Made by a program: the position numbers and the translations under genes. From Mucilaginibacter gotjawali (GTDB lineage: Bacteria > Bacteroidota > Bacteroidia > Sphingobacteriales > Sphingobacteriaceae), in the NCBI RefSeq assembly GCF_002355435.1, contig NZ_AP017313.1, forward strand, positions 5,208,001-5,272,000: a stretch of 64,000 nucleotides of DNA. The letters run 5' to 3'. A model generated the notes under the pieces. The model saw only the letters and a program-made list of their open reading frames with translations. It was not told the DNA's origin and did no database searches. This document shows, piece by piece, positions 51,236 to 59,589 of this stretch (positions are counted from its first letter, which is position 1; every line of letters starts with the position of its first letter).

Positions 51236-51378
51236 TTTTAGTTGATTGAGTTAGATTGGGTTGATTAAGTGAGTAGCTGGGTTAATCAGGTTGAAATACG
51301 AACAAAGAACTCATTCAACTCGATCAACTTAATCAACCCAATCTAACCCAATCTAACCCAATCTAACCCAATCAACTA
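51236..51378. repeat. Self-complementary micro-repeat spacer
   Basis: The left arm (TTAGTTGATTGAGTTAGATT, then GGGTTGATTAAGT) is nearly the exact complement of the right arm, which repeats AATCTAACCC four times and ends CAATCAACTAA. The right arm runs into the stop codon of the lipoprotein gene. Tandem AATCTAACCC units suggest slippage. Confidence 0.65.
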
Positions 51379-51795
51379 ATCCCTAACCACCAAATCCTGG
51401 TGAGGCACACTACCTAATTTCTTTTTGCCCCCGATAAAATCCCAGGGTTTTGTGCCGCCTTCAAAGCGGAAATAACGCAAAAAATAGGTGTGGCCCTTTA
51501 CAAACGGGGTATCGGGTGTAAATACAATAACGCTGTCTTTTACCTGGTATACCCCATGCTGGATGGGCTGGTAATCTTTCAGATCTGTATCCGCAGGCAT
51601 CCGGTAAACCGGGATGAGGTTTTCCCATACGGCAGGTGATGCATTACGGCTGACTTCGCCCATGATGGCCGGGTCGAGGCCTTTGAACCGGATGGACCGG
51701 TTATTGTTTACCAGGGAGATACGCACCGCAGTGCTATCGGGCCTGCCTGCGCAGCCAAGGAAAAAGACGAACAGAAGGCAAACTGTTTTTTTCAT
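51376..51795 (-). CDS. Lipoprotein of unknown function
   Basis: The start at 51795 gives MKKTVCLLFVFFLGCAGRPD with lipobox LGC; the extra seven upstream codons spoil the signal. The rest (139 residues) shows an Ig-like layout: IRFKGLDPAIMGEVSRN, IQHGVYQVKDSVIVFTPDTPFVKGHTYFLRYF. The last 20-odd residues carry FEGGTKPWDFIGGKK. A -7-like TATATTTA lies at 51826-51819 on the minus strand. Family not recognised. Confidence 0.7.
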   Translation of the reverse strand: MKKTVCLLFVFFLGCAGRPDSTAVRISLVNNNRSIRFKGLDPAIMGEVSRNASPAVWENLIPVYRMPADTDLKDYQPIQHGVYQVKDSVIVFTPDTPFVKGHTYFLRYFRFEGGTKPWDFIGGKKKLGSVPHQDLVVRD

Positions 51796-52179
51796 TATTG
51801 CACCATAAAAATCCACCGTAAATATAGGCCACAGGAGCCTGCAAAAGCATTTTAAGAATTTTTTTTATCATGCTATTTTTATCTCACCTTATGGCGAAGC
51901 TTTGGATGGCTGCCCTGAACAGAGATTTAAATTTCGCTTGTATACTTTTATACTTTAGCCTTATACTGCCATCAGGTAATATGCGTATACCCCGGCTATA
52001 AAAAAACAGGTTGGTTAATTCAATGTAATTAATATTTAGGATATTAATTGTCCTAATAATTAAAACTTATTGCGTTTATAATTGTTATATTTTTACAATT
52101 TACTCCAGTTTGCCGGCAACATAAGGCAGACCCGCCGTCGCGTTTCCGCGATACGATAACCGTAAATTACCCAAGGAAG
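51796..52179. other. Intergenic region between divergent genes
   Basis: It holds promoters for the leftward lipoprotein gene and the rightward kinase. AT-rich words TATACTTTTATACTTTAG (about 51939-51956) and AATTAATATTTAGGATATTAATTG (about 52029-52051, partly palindromic: CAATTAATA-TCC-type arms) are visible. No gene is supported. Confidence 0.4.
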
Positions 52180-53823
52180 ATGAGTGTGTATCAAAAGGAC
52201 GATATCAACCTTTTAATAGTTGATGACAGTAAGGATAATTTAATGGCTTTAGAGACCTCCCTGGAACAGGATGGGTTAAAAATTTATACAACCGCGTCTC
52301 CAAAATCCGCTATGGAAATTTGTTTGGAGAATGATATTTCAATAGCGCTGATTGATGTTAAAATGCCCGAAATGGACGGGTTTGAACTCTTGGATCTGAT
52401 TAAAAAAAATCCCCTTACCGAACATATCATGGTTATTTTAATCACCGGCTACTCCATGAGTTCGGCGTGCGTGGTAAAGGGGTTGAATAAAGGCGCTGTA
52501 GACTACCTGTTTAAACCGCTTGATCTTTATATTACTATTGCCAAAGTCAACTCTCTGATAACCATGGTTAATTATCAGCGGGAAATCAATAACAAAAACA
52601 AGGAATTAGTGAGTTACCAGCACGACCTGGTGGAAGCAATTGAGCAAACCGAAAAAAGCAAGATCGTTAAAGAAAATTTTTTGGCCAATATGAGTCATGA
52701 AATCAGGACGCCGTTAAACGCCATTATTGGCTTAACCTCGCTGTTAACGGCATCAGAGGTAACGAGAGACCAGCAGGAAATGATAGATATGATGGACTTT
52801 TCGTCTAAATCGTTGCTTGGAATTGTTAACGACATCCTGGAAAGCGCGCAAATAGACGCCGGAAAAATTGTCATAAAAAGGGAGCCGGCCGACATTGCCG
52901 GGTTGGTACAGTCGGTTTGTAACCTTACCAGGCCGATGGCCAATGAAAAGGGATTGGAGCTGATTTGTGAGACAGACGCGAACATTCCTTCGCTGGTAAT
53001 GGCCGATCCGTTAAGATTAAATCAAATTTTAATCAACCTGATCAATAACGCCATAAAATTCACACAAGCCGGCACGATAAAAATCAGCCTTCAGCTGCTT
53101 GAAAAAAGAGGCGACGATGTAGTGCTGGAATTTATTGTTAAAGATTCAGGCGTTGGAATCCCGCAATCGTCAATAAATAAAATATTTACCCGGTTTGAAC
53201 AAATTGAAGATAAAACCTGGCAAAAATTTGGCGGTACCGGCCTGGGGCTTTCTATCGTTAAACGACTTGTGGAATTAAAAGGCGGCAAGCTTAAGGTCGA
53301 AAGTACCTTAGGGGCCGGAACTTCATTTATTTTCACCAATTCCTATAAAGATGTTACGAAGGTTAAGGCCCTGGAAATAACAAAAAAGCAAATAGCCGAC
53401 CTCCCGAAATTTGATAACATTTTAATATTATTGGCCGAAGACAACGCTATCAACCAGTTTGTTGCTGTAAAAATATTAAAGAAATGGAATATTAAAGTTG
53501 ATATTGCCATTAACGGACTGGATGCATTTAAAAAGCTAAAGGAGAATAATTACAGCCTGATATTGATGGACACGCATATGCCGGTGATGGACGGAAACGA
53601 GGCGACAAGAAAGATCCGTACGGAATTAACAGGTTTTAAAAAAGATATTCCGATCATGTCGTTTTCTGCTTCGGTACTTGAAATTGACAGAAACGATGCA
53701 AAGAAAGCGGGGGCAAATGATTTTATTGAAAAACCTTTTGAACTTAAAACCTTAAACCGCAAGTTGCATAAACTGCTGGATAAGCAGCTGGCTAACCAGG
53801 AAGTGCTGGCCGATCAATTTTAA
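52180..53823 (+). CDS. Soluble hybrid histidine kinase (REC-HisKA-HATPase-REC)
   Basis: 547 residues. REC1 has phospho-acceptor D59 in ALIDVKMPEMDGF. A coiled linker leads to HisKA with H173 in FLANMSHEIRTPLNAIIGL. The HATPase N-box is NQILINLINNAIKFT near 288, and the G-box is GGTGLGLSIVKRLVELKGG near 350. REC2 has its Asp in LILMDTHMPVMDGNEAT near 465. There is no membrane segment or PAS domain, so input must come through REC1. No partner regulator is adjacent; phosphate probably leaves through an Hpt protein elsewhere. Confidence 0.93.
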   Translation: MSVYQKDDINLLIVDDSKDNLMALETSLEQDGLKIYTTASPKSAMEICLENDISIALIDVKMPEMDGFELLDLIKKNPLTEHIMVILITGYSMSSACVVKGLNKGAVDYLFKPLDLYITIAKVNSLITMVNYQREINNKNKELVSYQHDLVEAIEQTEKSKIVKENFLANMSHEIRTPLNAIIGLTSLLTASEVTRDQQEMIDMMDFSSKSLLGIVNDILESAQIDAGKIVIKREPADIAGLVQSVCNLTRPMANEKGLELICETDANIPSLVMADPLRLNQILINLINNAIKFTQAGTIKISLQLLEKRGDDVVLEFIVKDSGVGIPQSSINKIFTRFEQIEDKTWQKFGGTGLGLSIVKRLVELKGGKLKVESTLGAGTSFIFTNSYKDVTKVKALEITKKQIADLPKFDNILILLAEDNAINQFVAVKILKKWNIKVDIAINGLDAFKKLKENNYSLILMDTHMPVMDGNEATRKIRTELTGFKKDIPIMSFSASVLEIDRNDAKKAGANDFIEKPFELKTLNRKLHKLLDKQLANQEVLADQF

Positions 53824-53916
53824 GCAGGAGTTTTGTCCCCCTCGCCGGTTCGAGCATCGAGCTTGAACCTAAATGTTGGTCAGCGTCCCGCTGACGTTGC
53901 CAAACATTTTTCAGTC

Positions 53917-53979
53917 GTTAAAACCACCGAATGGGATGCCGTGCTATGTAAGCGGCCTTACCCCCGTTTGGGTTCAGGC
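53917..53979 (+). repeat. Direct repeat, left of the exonuclease-RecQ-UvrD gene
   Basis: GTTAAAAC-CACCGAATGGGATGCC, then TATGTAAGCGG and CCGTTTGGGTTCAGGC, is shared with 59296-59361 in the same orientation. The matching blocks are separated by small insertions. The two copies bracket the 4.8-kb gene. Confidence 0.6.
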
Positions 53980-54040
53980 CCGGCAGCGTTTAAGAATGCC
54001 GGCGATTGATACCCTAACATCACCTAAGTTGGCTGCACCA

Positions 54041-54195
54041 CTGGCTATGCGATGGGCTGCACCCATCGTTGGTGTATTACGTCCTTTCAGGACTTAAAAT
54101 TGGTTTACAACAGCACTGCAAGGGCGCTATCCGTTAACGCCGGGCGAAGTCCGGCGGGTATAGGCACATCCTGCCAGCCCTGAAAGGGCGCTATA
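54041..54195 (-). repeat. Multi-hairpin intergenic repeat, copy D (inverted)
   Basis: Reverse complement of copies A-C: GGCTATGCGATGGGCTGCA, then GACTTAAAATTGGTTTACA, CGCCGGGCGAAGTCCGGCG and CAGCCCTGAAAGGGCG. It lies 36 bases beyond the stop codon of the giant helicase gene, with no RAYT fragment nearby. Confidence 0.75.
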
Positions 54196-54230
54196 CCTTT
54201 ACTCCGATCAGGTGGGCGATCACAGGCCAA

Positions 54231-57200
54231 CTATAAATTCAATTTTTCAAAAGAGATTTTTGGTAAAACAATCTTAATTTCAAGATCGGTATCTTTTTTT
54301 TGCCAGTAAAGCACGAAGTTTATTTTCGCAGTTTTTACTATATACCCTTTTTGGTGATACTCTTTTACGAGATCAGAAAATTGGTTTGAAAATTTCAAAA
54401 CCGGTTGCCGGTTGGTATTCAGACATTCATCGTCAGAAATAATCAGGTCATTTCCTGCCATTAATGTGGATATGTAAGGCTGCGTTCTGTAAAAATAGTC
54501 GAGTTTAACATCTTTATGCGTCAGATGTATAGTCAACAGTGCAGGTGGCAAATTCGGTTCAATGCGTTCAATATGTGTAAGGCTGTTCACTGTAATATGC
54601 TCAAAAAGACCGGTATTAGTATGAATGGAGAGGTTACATTTGGCCCTGGTGATGGCCACATAGAGTTGCCGTTTAAAGTCGTCTGTGGTTTGCCCCATGT
54701 TTTCCAGCATCAAAAAAACATTGTCAAATTCTTTCCCTTTGGCTTTGTGGATGGTGGAAACAAAAATTGTTTCGCCGCCATGCGGATAAAAATCTTCCAG
54801 GTTAGACTCGCGTATAAAAACTTCCAGGTCAGACTTGTATTTGACTTTTTTATTCGTCGACTCAAAATCCTTTATAAGATTTTCGCAGATCGTCCAATTA
54901 TCGCTGCTTTTAAATGTTGCAGTAGCCTTACATACTGCATTTTCCCACACTTCGCCGGCTATTACATAGCCCTGTTCGCCAGTATTCAGCAGGCTGAGAA
55001 AGAATCTGATTTCGGCCAGGTTAAATAGATTGAAGGAATCATTTGTTTGGACAAGTTTGGCTTGCATACCGTTTTGCAACAACAATCCGGCTGTTTGCGA
55101 TGCCTCTTCATTTGTTTTAACAAGTACGCAAGTAGTGCCAGCCAGCGCAGCGCTGCTCACATCATTTACGAGCGGAGTGATAAGGTTTCCATGCCGATAG
55201 TTTGTCAAGCTTATTTTGCCATCATTGGTTTGTTTGGCAATACCTGGTGTGTTTTTCAGCCTATCGGCAATACGGGTTAAAAACTGGTTTGCAAAATCAA
55301 CAATATTACTTTTACTTCGATAGTTTTCTACAAGCTCGTATTTTTTGGCACCACTCAATTTGATAAGTTGTTGCAGATATATTGAGCTCGAGCCCCGGAA
55401 CTGGTAAATATTCTGATCGTCATCACCTACTGCAATCACTCTCATCTCTTCATTCTCGTCTATCAGCGTAAGCACCAGGTCAAATTCATCCTTGTCCATG
55501 TCCTGTGCTTCGTCTATCACCAAAACGGTTTTTGTGATCCGGCTGGGTTCAACCTCTTTGTTTTTTATTTTGTCAATAGTTCGTTTTAAGATGCTACCGG
55601 ATTTTTCAATGCTTCCTACTCTTCCCAGTAAATCAAAGCAGTAGGAATGAAAGGTTTTTATGTCGATGAAATATGCCGCGTTGCCAATTAAATTCAGCAG
55701 TCGTTTTTTGAATTCGGTTGCGGCTGCCCTGGAAAAAGTGAGCATCAGCAACTGCTCGTGCTTTACATCCTCCATTAGCAGCAATGAGGCAAGCTTGTGC
55801 ACCAATACTTTTGTTTTGCCACTCCCCGGCCCGGCAGCAACCACTATGTATTTTGAATCGTTATCGTTTATAATACTAAGCTGTATCGGCGACAGCTCGC
55901 CAAATAGCTGTCTGAATTTCGCCGGAGTTATATTTAGACTGATTTCCTTTTCGCGGCTGCCCTTAAAATATTTATGAAGGAATGAACCATAATTAAGTTG
56001 AAAATAATCATTGGCAAACTGCAGTGCATCCCGATAGCTTTCGATCATCTTATTCGCATACTCGCCCACTATATGTATTTGCTGGATCTTATTTTGGTAG
56101 AAGCGGCCTAACTTTTGATAGTCTTCATTCTTGTAGCGTTTTTTGTTATCCAGTTCAATACGCTCTAAACTTAAACGGTTGTAAACCACTAAAAAGCCAC
56201 CTTCTATTTTGATGGCGCCGATCCTGGAAAGATAGAAAAGCCCGCTTTCGATGTCGTCAAGTTCAATATTAAGTTTATAAAGCTCCAGGCGCTGTTCATA
56301 AGCTGTCTTTAATTCAAGCACTGAAAATTCAACCAGGATTTCTTCTTTGCTGATGTCGGCGGCGAAGGCCTGTGTGTTAGCTTTGTCGTATAAATAGCCT
56401 GTAATAAATACGGCCAGGCGATTGCACCTTTCAATTTTGTCTCTTAATACCTGGGGCGCGAATAAACTTTGCACGGCAAAATGACTTTTTGACGATGGTA
56501 GATTTTTGCGCCTGATCCAGTTTTTAATTGCCCAAAAGTTGATGATGGTTTTAATCTTATTGGGTGTCGCATCAGTATAACCCTCATTTTCGATGTGTTC
56601 ATTTAGCTCTTTGATTCCCAAACTGTTTACCTGCTCATCGAAAAAAGGCAACAAGTATTTTTCTATTCTTGCGAAAGACTCAACAATACCGAGCGAACGG
56701 TTTTTATTTTCACCGCGCTTAATAAAAGCCGTCAAATCTTTGGCATCCGCTAAAATATTTTCTTCGCGAAGCAGGTTGATCATCCTTATCACCTCTTCTT
56801 TTACAATACCTAAATGGTCGCTGATGTAGTCAACACGTGATTCGCCAGCCTCGTCACCTACCTGCTTCCTGCTTTTACTTGAAAAAAGTTTTTTGATAAT
56901 CCTGGCTGCCTTCTCTTTTTCCCTTTCTCCAAAGCGTTCGGACGCATTTATTTTATCGATAGCCTCCTGGGCGCTTTTTGAAAGTATGCTATTGGCAAAA
57001 ACTCGTGGTGAATTTTGACCGCGCTTCAGGTACCCGGCATCTTCAAGTGCTGCAATCGCAGTGGTAATCCTTGTTTCTATTTCGGCAATACTATCATCCC
57101 ATCCTGCCTGCCGGGCAATCTCCAAAGCTGAGTTGGATACGTTCGAACGGAACCGCGTGAGATCTTTTATGGCTTTCCAAACCTGTTGTATTTCTTTTAC

Positions 57201-59039
57201 CGATAGCTTAGTTTGGTTAAGCATGATAAAATGCTTGCTCAAATCGTCCTCATTAAACAGCACGTAGCAATCGGCTTCTATATTTTCATCGCGGCCGGCC
57301 CGACCAGCCTCCTGCACATAATTCTCAAGCGAATCGGAAATATCGTAATGAATTACCACACCGACATCTTTTTTGTCCACCCCCATACCGAAGGCCGAGG
57401 TGGCAACCATGATTTTTATCTCCCCGGCTAAAAAGGCGTTTTGATTGGCGGTTTTCTCTTTCGCCTCCATCTTGCCGTGGTAAGCTGTTGCGTCAAAGCC
57501 GTCATTCTTCAGCCGTTTTGCCAGCATTTCCGCTCTTAGGGTTCTCGAAACGTATATAATGGCGGGGCAGTCTTTCTCGCTCACTAAATCCCGCACTGCT
57601 AAATATTTTTCTTCATCGTCCTTTTTGGATAAGACCTTGTAGTGTAGATTGGTGCGCGATATGGACGTAGTAAATAAATCAAGCTGCAGGCCCAGCTTTT
57701 CGCGGAAATAAACGCAAATATCCTCAATCACCTGTAGCTTGGCCGTTGCAGTAAAACAAGAAACCGGTATGGGTTCGGAAAGATTTTTCTTTTCCTGGAT
57801 ATTGCGGATAAAGTCGCCGATGTACAGGTAATCAACACGGAAATCTTGCCCCCACGATGAAAAACAATGTGCTTCATCTATCACAAACCGGGCAATCTTC
57901 CTTCCAAGCAGTAAACGTTCAATCGTTTTTGAGCGCAGCGATTCTGGCGAAATGTAAAGCATACAAGCCGATCCATTTTCAACGCGTTCGAACGATTTTG
58001 CCCTTTCTATGGGATCCAGCAAACCGTTTATGGTAACCGCGTCTGTTAAGCCAACTTTTTCAAGATTATCCACCTGGTCTTTCATCAGCGACTGTAATGG
58101 CGATATCACCACCGTTAAGCCCCTTGTGTTTTCGCCGCTCATTAGAGCCGGCACCTGGAATGTAATAGATTTACCACCGCCGGTAGGAAATACCGCCAAA
58201 AACGACTTGTTGTGGATGGCAGCCACAACAGCTTTTTCCTGTAATGGCTCGCCTCCATATTCCCTGAATGCCGAAAAACCGAAAAACTTTTTTAGGGCAA
58301 GATGTGCATCGAGCGCACGATTACAATAGCTGCAACCCGTAAGGCAGGGCTTACTTCTCAAAAGGAATATTACCCTGTCTACATCCGGATAATTTTTTAG
58401 CACCCAGGGCGGCGTGATAGAGGTGCCGTTGCCTGCCCTGATGAGCGACAGGCAATACGCAAGTTCTAAAGGGTAATCAGACACCAGCAGGCTGAGATCG
58501 GCATTGCTGCAAATTTCTCGTCCAAATTGTTGACGAATAAGCGAGATAACATCGACTCGTACAGGCGAAAAGTTGACAAATCTGAAAAATGCCCCAAAAT
58601 GCCTGTCGTTTTTTAACAGCAGGAAATAAATATCCTGAATTGAGCTATCAAGTTGTTTAAACGTTGCAATTTCATTGTAAAACAAATCCTTCGCCTTAAT
58701 AGCATCGTTCAGTGGGTTATTTGGCTCATCGTATTGTAGCTTGTCATCCTTAACAAGCGCATGATATGGTTTTGACGGAAACAAAAGCGGCGAAAGGTAA
58801 AGTGTATCAATGATGTCATCAGCAGCCACACCAGCCTGTTGAAGTAGCAAGCCAATGTATTTTACATCATGATTCATGATATTATGCCCGCATATAAAAG
58901 CGGCGCCGCGAATAAATTCGGAAAAGGCAACGGGCGATCTATCATGCAATGTATTACCATTGTCCCTGACGCCGCCAAAGTCAAGAACTTTTCCGGATTG
59001 CGGATTAATTTCAGTATCTACAAAGGCTATAGATGGCAA
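54231..59039 (-). CDS. Giant fusion: DnaQ-like exonuclease, RecQ helicase and UvrD-type helicase
   Basis: 1602 residues. The N-terminus has a DEDD-type exonuclease (FVDTEI with D8 and E10; GHNIMNHDVKYI near 73). After a Cys cluster (PCLTGCSYCN, about 240) comes a RecQ helicase: PTGGGKS near 285, DEAH with CFSSWGQDFR near 386, and motif VI QEAGRAGRDE near 578. A winged-helix-like stretch follows (about 680-760), then a region with no recognised motif. A second, UvrD-type helicase shows GPGSGKT near 1068, VIDEAQDMD near 1175, GDDDQNIYQFRG and VSTIHKAKGKEFD near 1425, then YVAITRAK. It should unwind and trim DNA, in repair, recombination or defence. It stands alone between repeats. Confidence 0.88.
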   Translation of the reverse strand: MPSIAFVDTEINPQSGKVLDFGGVRDNGNTLHDRSPVAFSEFIRGAAFICGHNIMNHDVKYIGLLLQQAGVAADDIIDTLYLSPLLFPSKPYHALVKDDKLQYDEPNNPLNDAIKAKDLFYNEIATFKQLDSSIQDIYFLLLKNDRHFGAFFRFVNFSPVRVDVISLIRQQFGREICSNADLSLLVSDYPLELAYCLSLIRAGNGTSITPPWVLKNYPDVDRVIFLLRSKPCLTGCSYCNRALDAHLALKKFFGFSAFREYGGEPLQEKAVVAAIHNKSFLAVFPTGGGKSITFQVPALMSGENTRGLTVVISPLQSLMKDQVDNLEKVGLTDAVTINGLLDPIERAKSFERVENGSACMLYISPESLRSKTIERLLLGRKIARFVIDEAHCFSSWGQDFRVDYLYIGDFIRNIQEKKNLSEPIPVSCFTATAKLQVIEDICVYFREKLGLQLDLFTTSISRTNLHYKVLSKKDDEEKYLAVRDLVSEKDCPAIIYVSRTLRAEMLAKRLKNDGFDATAYHGKMEAKEKTANQNAFLAGEIKIMVATSAFGMGVDKKDVGVVIHYDISDSLENYVQEAGRAGRDENIEADCYVLFNEDDLSKHFIMLNQTKLSVKEIQQVWKAIKDLTRFRSNVSNSALEIARQAGWDDSIAEIETRITTAIAALEDAGYLKRGQNSPRVFANSILSKSAQEAIDKINASERFGEREKEKAARIIKKLFSSKSRKQVGDEAGESRVDYISDHLGIVKEEVIRMINLLREENILADAKDLTAFIKRGENKNRSLGIVESFARIEKYLLPFFDEQVNSLGIKELNEHIENEGYTDATPNKIKTIINFWAIKNWIRRKNLPSSKSHFAVQSLFAPQVLRDKIERCNRLAVFITGYLYDKANTQAFAADISKEEILVEFSVLELKTAYEQRLELYKLNIELDDIESGLFYLSRIGAIKIEGGFLVVYNRLSLERIELDNKKRYKNEDYQKLGRFYQNKIQQIHIVGEYANKMIESYRDALQFANDYFQLNYGSFLHKYFKGSREKEISLNITPAKFRQLFGELSPIQLSIINDNDSKYIVVAAGPGSGKTKVLVHKLASLLLMEDVKHEQLLMLTFSRAAATEFKKRLLNLIGNAAYFIDIKTFHSYCFDLLGRVGSIEKSGSILKRTIDKIKNKEVEPSRITKTVLVIDEAQDMDKDEFDLVLTLIDENEEMRVIAVGDDDQNIYQFRGSSSIYLQQLIKLSGAKKYELVENYRSKSNIVDFANQFLTRIADRLKNTPGIAKQTNDGKISLTNYRHGNLITPLVNDVSSAALAGTTCVLVKTNEEASQTAGLLLQNGMQAKLVQTNDSFNLFNLAEIRFFLSLLNTGEQGYVIAGEVWENAVCKATATFKSSDNWTICENLIKDFESTNKKVKYKSDLEVFIRESNLEDFYPHGGETIFVSTIHKAKGKEFDNVFLMLENMGQTTDDFKRQLYVAITRAKCNLSIHTNTGLFEHITVNSLTHIERIEPNLPPALLTIHLTHKDVKLDYFYRTQPYISTLMAGNDLIISDDECLNTNRQPVLKFSNQFSDLVKEYHQKGYIVKTAKINFVLYWQKKDTDLEIKIVLPKISFEKLNL

Positions 59040-59295
59040 TTCAGGTTGTTTAGCTTAATATTCCAGGCAAATCAATTACCTATTTGCTGCAAATTACAAT
59101 TTTAAATGACGTTTAGCTACAATTTTATGAGGACGCATCGTTAAATCATCATCCTAAAGTATTATGTCTGGCAAATTTATGGCCTGTTCGCTGTTGTTTT
59201 TCTTTAGATGATTAAATGCGCCAGCTGTCCGAACTGCTCCACTTCGGATAACTACGGCTGCCGGCTGTGCCTTGATCATCTACCCCTCGCCGGTT

Positions 59296-59361
59296 GTTAA
59301 AACTCCCGAATAGAATGCCGCATTATGTAAGCGGGCCGCTTACAACCGTTTGGGTTCAGGC
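59296..59361 (+). repeat. Direct repeat, right of the exonuclease-RecQ-UvrD gene
   Basis: GTTAAAACTCCCGAATAGAA, then TGCCG, TATGTAAGCGG and CCGTTTGGGTTCAGGC, in the same orientation as 53917-53979. Confidence 0.6.
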
Positions 59362-59440
59362 AAGATGCCTGAACCGGCGGAAATTTTGAACCTTTAAATA
59401 CGGAAAAAATTCGACAAAAACAAGCAAACCGGTTAAAAAA

Positions 59441-59500
59441 TTAGCGTACCAGGTGTACCATGCTTATTCATCTGTGTCGGGTGGTTCAGGCGCACCTGCC
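59441..59500 (+). repeat. Two-copy 60-bp repeat (partner at 16574-16634)
   Basis: TTAGCGTACCAGGTGTACCA, GCTTATTCATC, CGGGTGGTTC are shared, with about nine differences over 57 bases. Both copies lie in non-coding DNA next to other repeats. Confidence 0.65.
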
Positions 59501-59589
59501 TTCTACCTGCAAGTTAGCTTAAGTTAACATCAACGCAAAACTTAGTCAACTTAATTCAATCTAATCCCCCCCGATAGCCATCGGGGCAA

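Larger units (their letters stand above)
59040..59589. other. Intergenic region between two leftward genes, with repeats
   Basis: No gene is supported. It contains the second direct-repeat copy (59296-59361), the two-copy repeat at 59441-59500 and a short run of word repeats (about 59523-59570: AACTTAGTCAACTTAATTCA, then ATCTAATC). GCCAGCTGTCCGAACTGC (59220 region) starts a GC-richer tract. Confidence 0.5.

Noticed and set aside
51300..51378. Four AATCTAACCC units considered as an iteron origin or telomere-like array
   Set aside because: They pair with the left arm of the same spacer and match the general hairpin-spacer design; no replication gene is nearby.
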